From Chloromonas sp. AAM2 (taxonomy: Eukaryota; Chlorophyta; Chlorophyceae; Chlamydomonadales; Chlamydomonadaceae), in NCBI GenBank assembly GCA_004335635.1, contig QAXH01002348.1, positions 1 through 18,663 on the forward strand: a DNA stretch of 18,663 nucleotides, read 5' to 3'. The stretch's first letter is position 1, and every line of letters begins with the position of its first letter. Under the pieces are notes generated by a model that saw only the letters and a program-made list of their open reading frames with translations, ran no database searches and was not told where the DNA came from. Shown here in pieces: positions 11,401-17,400 of this stretch. The position numbers and the translations under genes were made by a program.

Positions 11401-14400
11401 GCTGTTGGATTGAGCCCAGGTGCCATGCGTGCAGGCCAGCCTGTGCCCCGCATCGTGATGAGCCGAGCCAGCCCTTCCGACAGCCATTTCGAAGGCTCGC
11501 TCACGCTTTGCGCACATGGCGCTGCCGCGCATGCTGCCGACGCGGAATCGGACGGCTCGCCCACGCTGTTTCCTCGCTCATTGTCAGCCACAGCTCAAGT
11601 TCTGCTCGTGTTGCCGATCCACTTCTCTGCACCGCTGACCAAACAGTCGCCATTCTGGGATTACGCCCAACTGCCATGGCGAGACGAACAACAGGAAGTT
11701 CCTTCAGAATTGAGCCTCAATGCGAATGGAATATCCAATGCTATTGGTCTGTTGGAGGTGGAAGGTTGGGTTTCGGCTCGCACTCCCAGTCAGACGACAA
11801 CAGATGGTGGCAGTGATTGCGTCATGCTTGGGTCGCCTACGCTTACGATGGCTGTCCTGCCACAGCAGGGCGAGCAGGCTGACCAGAACGTGCAGCTTGC
11901 GACACTTGAGCTAGGAATGCATCAGCCAGCTGCCGTGGCAACGCTTGTGATTGCGCCTGCTGCAGGGGCACGACATGATGCAGCTTCGCCTTCGTTTGCG
12001 GCTCCCACAGCAGTGTTGTGCGACGTCAGCTCACCCTCTTTCGCGCTTCACGCCGTGGCAGCAAATGATGCCGCATCGCCTTCATTTGTATTCCAAGCAG
12101 CACCAGCGCATGATACCGGCTCTCTTACGTTTGTGGCTCGCACAACGACAATGTGTATTGTGCAGTCGCCCTCGTTTGCACCTTGTGCAGCATCAGTCCA
12201 GGACGTAGGTTCTCCCTCGTTCGCGCCGCATGCAGCAGCAATGCATGACGTTGGCTCTCCTTCGTTCGCGCCGCTTTCAGCAGCAGTGCATGACGTTGGC
12301 TCTCCTTCGTTCGCGCCGCTTTCAGCAGCAGTGCATGACGTTGGCTCTCCTTCGTTCGCGCCGCTTTCAGCAGCAGTGCATGACGTTGGCTCTCCTTCGT
12401 TCGCGCCGCTTTCAGCAGCAGTGCATGACGTTGGCTCTCCTTCGTTCGCGCCACTTTCAGCAGCAGTGCATGAAGTTGGCTCTCCCTCGTTCGCCCCACA
12501 TGCAGCAGCAGTGCGTGACGTTGGCTCTCCTTCATTTGCGCTGCTTCCAGCAACAGCGCGTGATGTTGGCTCACCCTCGTTTGCTCATCACACAGCGGTT
12601 GCAAACAATGCCGCTTCGCCTAGTACTGGCGCAGCAGTGTCCTTTGCTTTTGAGCCCACTGCCAACTCACAACGTCACGCAGGCACTTCCTCGCCTAGCT
12701 TTGCACCTATTGCTCACGATGCCACAGCCACAAGCGCATCACATGGCGCTCAGCATGGCACCGCTTCCGCTGCGCCTTCGTTCGCTTTTGGCGCATGTCT
12801 CGCCGATACTTCACCATGCAGCACAGCCAACTTGCTTCATGCCAACGCGCAGGGAGCAGGCGACAAGCAGTGTTATGAGGCTGGCGCGACATCAGCAGCA
12901 ACCTCGTTTGCATTTGGCGTCTGTGTCGCAAGCGCTTCGCCATGCAGTACTGCCGATCTGGGTGCCCCTGCCGCACACGGAGGGCCCAAACAGTCGCAGG
13001 CTGTGGCAGGCTCGCCCTCATGTGCAAGATCGTTTGCGTTCGGACTGTGTGCTGAAGATCACTCGCCAAGCAACACAGCCGATGTGCGGTTTGGTACTGC
13101 ACATGGCTGTTCAAAGAAGCCTGCCTCCGCCGCAACATCGTTTGCATTCGGAGCCCACGCGCAAGACAGCTCCCCATGCAGTACGGCCAACCTGGCAGCA
13201 CGGCCAGACACTGCCCAGCAGCAGAAGTTGGATTCGCCAGCTACATCATATTCATCATTCAACGACAGCCAGTTTGATGACAAGGAAAACTGTAGCCAGC
13301 AACAGGGTGCTACCCCCGTCAGTGGCATAGGCTTGGCGCCCGCACATCAGCCTAAGCAACCCTCACACCTGGTTTCACATGCTGCGGTAAGGCAGCCACT
13401 ACCGCCTGTGATACAAGGTGTGCACAGCAAGGCAATTGGCAGTAAGGAGGTCGACAGCAAGCCAACAGCAGGAGGGCCGGTTGGGCACATGCTTGGTGAC
13501 GTGAGCAAGCAAGGGGCACTCGCCACTGCAGCAGCAGAGGCAGCACAAGCACAAAGGGGTGTTGTTGTGTTGCAGGCGGTCCAGCGGCTAGATGGCAGCA
13601 GACACACAGTAGAGGCCACTTCAGCAGCTGCAGCTGTGGCACAGAAAGGCGGGCAAGTGCTGCAAGCTGTTCGCCAGCTGGATGCTAGCAAACCAAAGGA
13701 GGCAGCAGCAGGCGCAACACAGGCACACATCAGTGGCCAGGTGTCACAAGCGGTTCAATGGTTGGAACCAGTCAGGCCAGAACCGCCAAAGGCAAGCAAA
13801 CTGCCCGTTAGCAAGCCAGCTGCCGCCCTGCTGCCTCCACCAGCAAGCAGCCTTACCGGCATGGCTGCAGCTGGTGCTGGACTGGCTCGCTCCAGCTCGG
13901 CTGCAGCTCCAGCCAGGCAGCAGCCACAGCAGGCTATAGCCGAGCAGCAGCAGCTGCAGCCGAGTGCGCTAGCTGAGGCCTGCGAGATGCTACGTGTGAA
14001 CGGCAAGGAGCAGGAAGAAGTGACACAGGGTATGGTGCGGTTAGCGATGCCAGTGCAACCAGCTCGAGGCAATCCGCTGGCTCTCAAGCGGGCTCCGTCC
14101 CAGCCGTTGCCGGCTGCGCCTGCCCAGCCTGTCGCGCTGTTCCCGTGGATGGCTCAGGCAGCAAACCAACACCAAGCCAATGACAGGTGGGTTCACAGAC
14201 TGCAAGCGCATGATGAGGCTTACGCCATCATGTCCCTCAAGCACATTCCCTGACTTGCCACCCATCGCCCTGCCAAGTAATCTCCTGCGTAATCACTGTG
14301 TGCTGGTTCCCATTCTCTTTCATTGCAGGTATGCGGCCCCTGCTCCAGCCGCCCCTGTACCAGGAGCCATCCAGCCCAACCTCCACCCAAATCCAGCTCC

Positions 14401-17400
14401 CAGCCAAGCCGCAGCCCCAGTGGCCAAGCACACCACGCCTGAAGCCGTGGCCCAGGCAGCCCCTGCAGGCCGACCCTTTGTAGATGCTGCGCTGCAAACT
14501 GTAGTCAAGGGCGTGACCTGGCAGCCACCCAACCCTGCTGGTCAAGGTCTGTTCCTCGCTTGTGGATTTTGTTCATCCCACCGTTACATAAAAACTGCCG
14601 ACTGTTGTCAGAAATCGCTCAGGAATTGCTCTGACTCGTCACAACACGCACATAGGACAGGCAAGCCCTACTGGTCACCACTGCACCCTTCTTAACAACA
14701 GCAAAGTCAACTTGAACAATCACCAGCGCAGAAGCCTGTGTTAACTCGTAGTCTTCCTGAAGCCCTTGTGTGGTTCATGCCCTTGGCCTTTGCTTTGTTT
14801 GCGTCCAGTACCACCTCCTGCGTACCGAACTTGCTACCGCTGTTCGTGATATCTTGTGTCTTGCGTGTGGCAGGCAATCAGTCGTTTCAACTGCAAGTTG
14901 AACACTTATGGTTCTTACCTGCCATCAAACATATTTGCCTACCTAGCGATGGCTGTTCAAGCATGTCGTTTGTAGAGCTCGTAGCCTCATGAGAGCCTCT
15001 TGCTTTTGCACTTGCAGGCCATGGCAACAGGACAGCACGGGGTGCTGCAGAGGGCTTTTCCTTCCTACCCCATATGGGCAAGGCAGGACCCACTCCAGCC
15101 ACAGCTGCGTCCAGTTGCTTCAGCAGCCTCACACCTGGTGGCTGCCACACACAGGGCACGGTCCAGCCGCCAGCCTGGCTGCTGTCAGCTGCTGCTGCAC
15201 CGTCCACTGGACTGGCTGGGTACAGCTGCACGGCGGCAGCAGCTGGGCCAGCGGCTGGGTACAGCTGCACAGCAGCAGCGGCTGGGCCAGCAGCTGGGTA
15301 CAGCTGCACGGCAGCAGCGGCACGCCCACAGCCTTCTGGTGTTGGAGCAGCGGCGGCGGCCGGTGGCCAGGGCAGTGCCAGCAAACCCCTGCCTATCATC
15401 ACAGTTTCTGCACCAGTTGCACCAGCTGTCACTGGGCAGCCTGTCATTTGTGCTGAAATCACCATGGCAGCACCAGGCGTTGCGACTGCGGTCGGTTTGG
15501 TTGTTCCTATAGCTTCTGCCAATCTGCAGCAAGATGCCATGGTTGGTGCTGCTGTTAATTGCAATCCTGCAGTCACAAATGGCAATGCTGCAGCCGCCGT
15601 GCACACGGTCGCAACTGGTAATCCTGCTGTTGCAAGAACAGATGAAGCGCCTGGCAGCTTTTCCTTTGGCATTGTGCGTGGTGCCAGCTGCCCCATTCCG
15701 CGCCAGCATCATCAACAGCACTACCCGCCTGACCAACCGCCAGCCAACAACCACGCACAAGCACAAGCGGAGCGTTCTGGTGTGGCGTCAGTCTCCCCGT
15801 CCGCAACCCCGCTGTCAGTCCCATCCCGCGGGACCCGCAGCGCGTCTCACTTGCCTAGCTTTGGAGACGGCTGGCTGGGGGCAGCTCCAGCAGCGGCTGC
15901 AGCAGCCGCACCAGCGGCCGGTTCTGGAGCAGCAGGGCAGCCCAGCAGCAGCATCACGTTTGTGTTTGACGTGCCTGCTTGTGTGGAAAGACGCTTGGAA
16001 AGCGAGTTTGAAAGCGTGGTGCTTGTTGGGGAGGAAGAGAATGAAGAAGGCGTGGATGATCTGATGAACGGTGACATAGCCGAGTCTAAGCCGGAGGCAT
16101 TGGCACTGGATTTGGAGCATGAGATGGACGAGGAGGAGGATTGCGGTTTTTATGACGGGTTTGGAATGGGGGAGCAAGAAGGGGAGAGCGAGGAGGAGGG
16201 GGAGGCTAGCCGCCAAGTGGAGGTGGAAGGTGGAGCAAAGGTGGTAGTTGAGGCACGAGATCGTTCGGAAGTCAGTGTGGTGGTTGAGGAGGGCGAGGTG
16301 GTGGTTACGGACGAGCAGCTGACGATTTCCAGCGAACACAACCATCCGCCTGTGCAGATACCCTTGCATGCACACCTTCCAGACGATCTCCATGCAGGCC
16401 TGCAAGAATCGCAACCGCTAGCACAGATCAGCACGTGCAAGAGCGAGGAGAATGCAGATCAGAGTGAGAGTCACTTGGATGCTCAGGTGGATTTCCTTGC
16501 TGGGCAGGGACAAGGGCCATTGGACCAGGGTGATGCAGCGGATGACTTGCGGGGTATGGGAGATAGGGAAGGGGATGTGGGCGAGGGTGATGATGGCAGC
16601 TACCTGACAGATGACGGCAGCTTCCTTGTAGCTGCTGGCCACGATCTGGATCAGCTGCTACAGCTGGCTGAGGCGTTGCTGGGACAGAACGGTGTGCTAG
16701 ATGCCATGCCTGGAAGACAGGTGAGGGGCATGGGTTGATTTGTCACATCAGGGAAGCCGTCAGAGGACACAGGACGGGATGTGTTTCGCCCTCACCGACC
16801 CTGAGCAAGAAAGGAGAAGAAAGGCAGGAACAAAGGCGGAAATAGGCCCAAAGGCAGAAACGAACAAGGCAGAAAGGAAGGCAACCAGCCACGAAATACA
16901 GGAACAGAGCACAGAAGGCGCAAAGCGTGTTAGTCCAAGCGCGTCAAGCAAGGTGTCCATGCATGCCATGAAAAGAGACCAGCTTTGCGAGCCATGATAA
17001 GAGTCCATGTGAGCCAAGACAAAAGTCCATGCAATGCGAGCCATGAGATGAGTCCAGACGAAGCAGGTGAGGGCATCAAAGGTTTGATGTGTCACATACT
17101 ACATCGGGCAACACTCTCAAGGTGTTACCTTACATTTTGGAGGCTGGTCAGGCTACAACTCAGCTGGGTAGGAAGTGCCAGATATCACAACCAATCAGGC
17201 GTACTTTGTATACTTACGTCGCACATTGGAGTGTAATGCTTCACATCAATGTGTGCCGTTTGACACTGGGGTGTGCCGCTGCACATTGAAGTGTGCCGTT
17301 TTGCCTGAAGCATGCCATATTTGGTCAACGTACCGGTACCACACTGGTCACAATGATGATGAACGGTTTTCCTGGTGACGTGTCACGCAGGTCGCAGGTC

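Larger units (their letters stand above)
16721..17390 (+). other. Intron 6 (or 3' end and spacer, if the gene stops at 16738)
   Basis: Donor AGACAG|GTGAGG and acceptor GTGTCACGCAG|GTCGCAG. The length is 670 bases and the phase is 0. It contains a purine-rich stretch at about 16805-16925, degenerate GAGCCATGA..GAGTCCA repeats at 16989-17062 and a GTGTGCCGTTT-type repeat at about 17218-17302. An alternative acceptor ending at 17396 also keeps frame. TGA at 16736-16738 with TGTAA at 17232-17236 would fit a gene end about 500 bases downstream of the stop, so a boundary between two genes here remains possible. Confidence 0.55.

Noticed and set aside
12125..12604. Minus-strand 159-codon frame with repeated RTKESQRHALLLKAA
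   Set aside because: It is the reverse complement of the 45-base coding repeat. A stop-free 45-base unit stays open on both strands, so the repeat and open frame are by-products of the plus-strand exon.
12230..13330. Plus-strand 366-codon frame overlapping exon 4 in another phase
   Set aside because: Also a repeat shadow (QQQCMTLALLRSRRF units). It lacks a splice partner and its residue pattern follows from the main frame.
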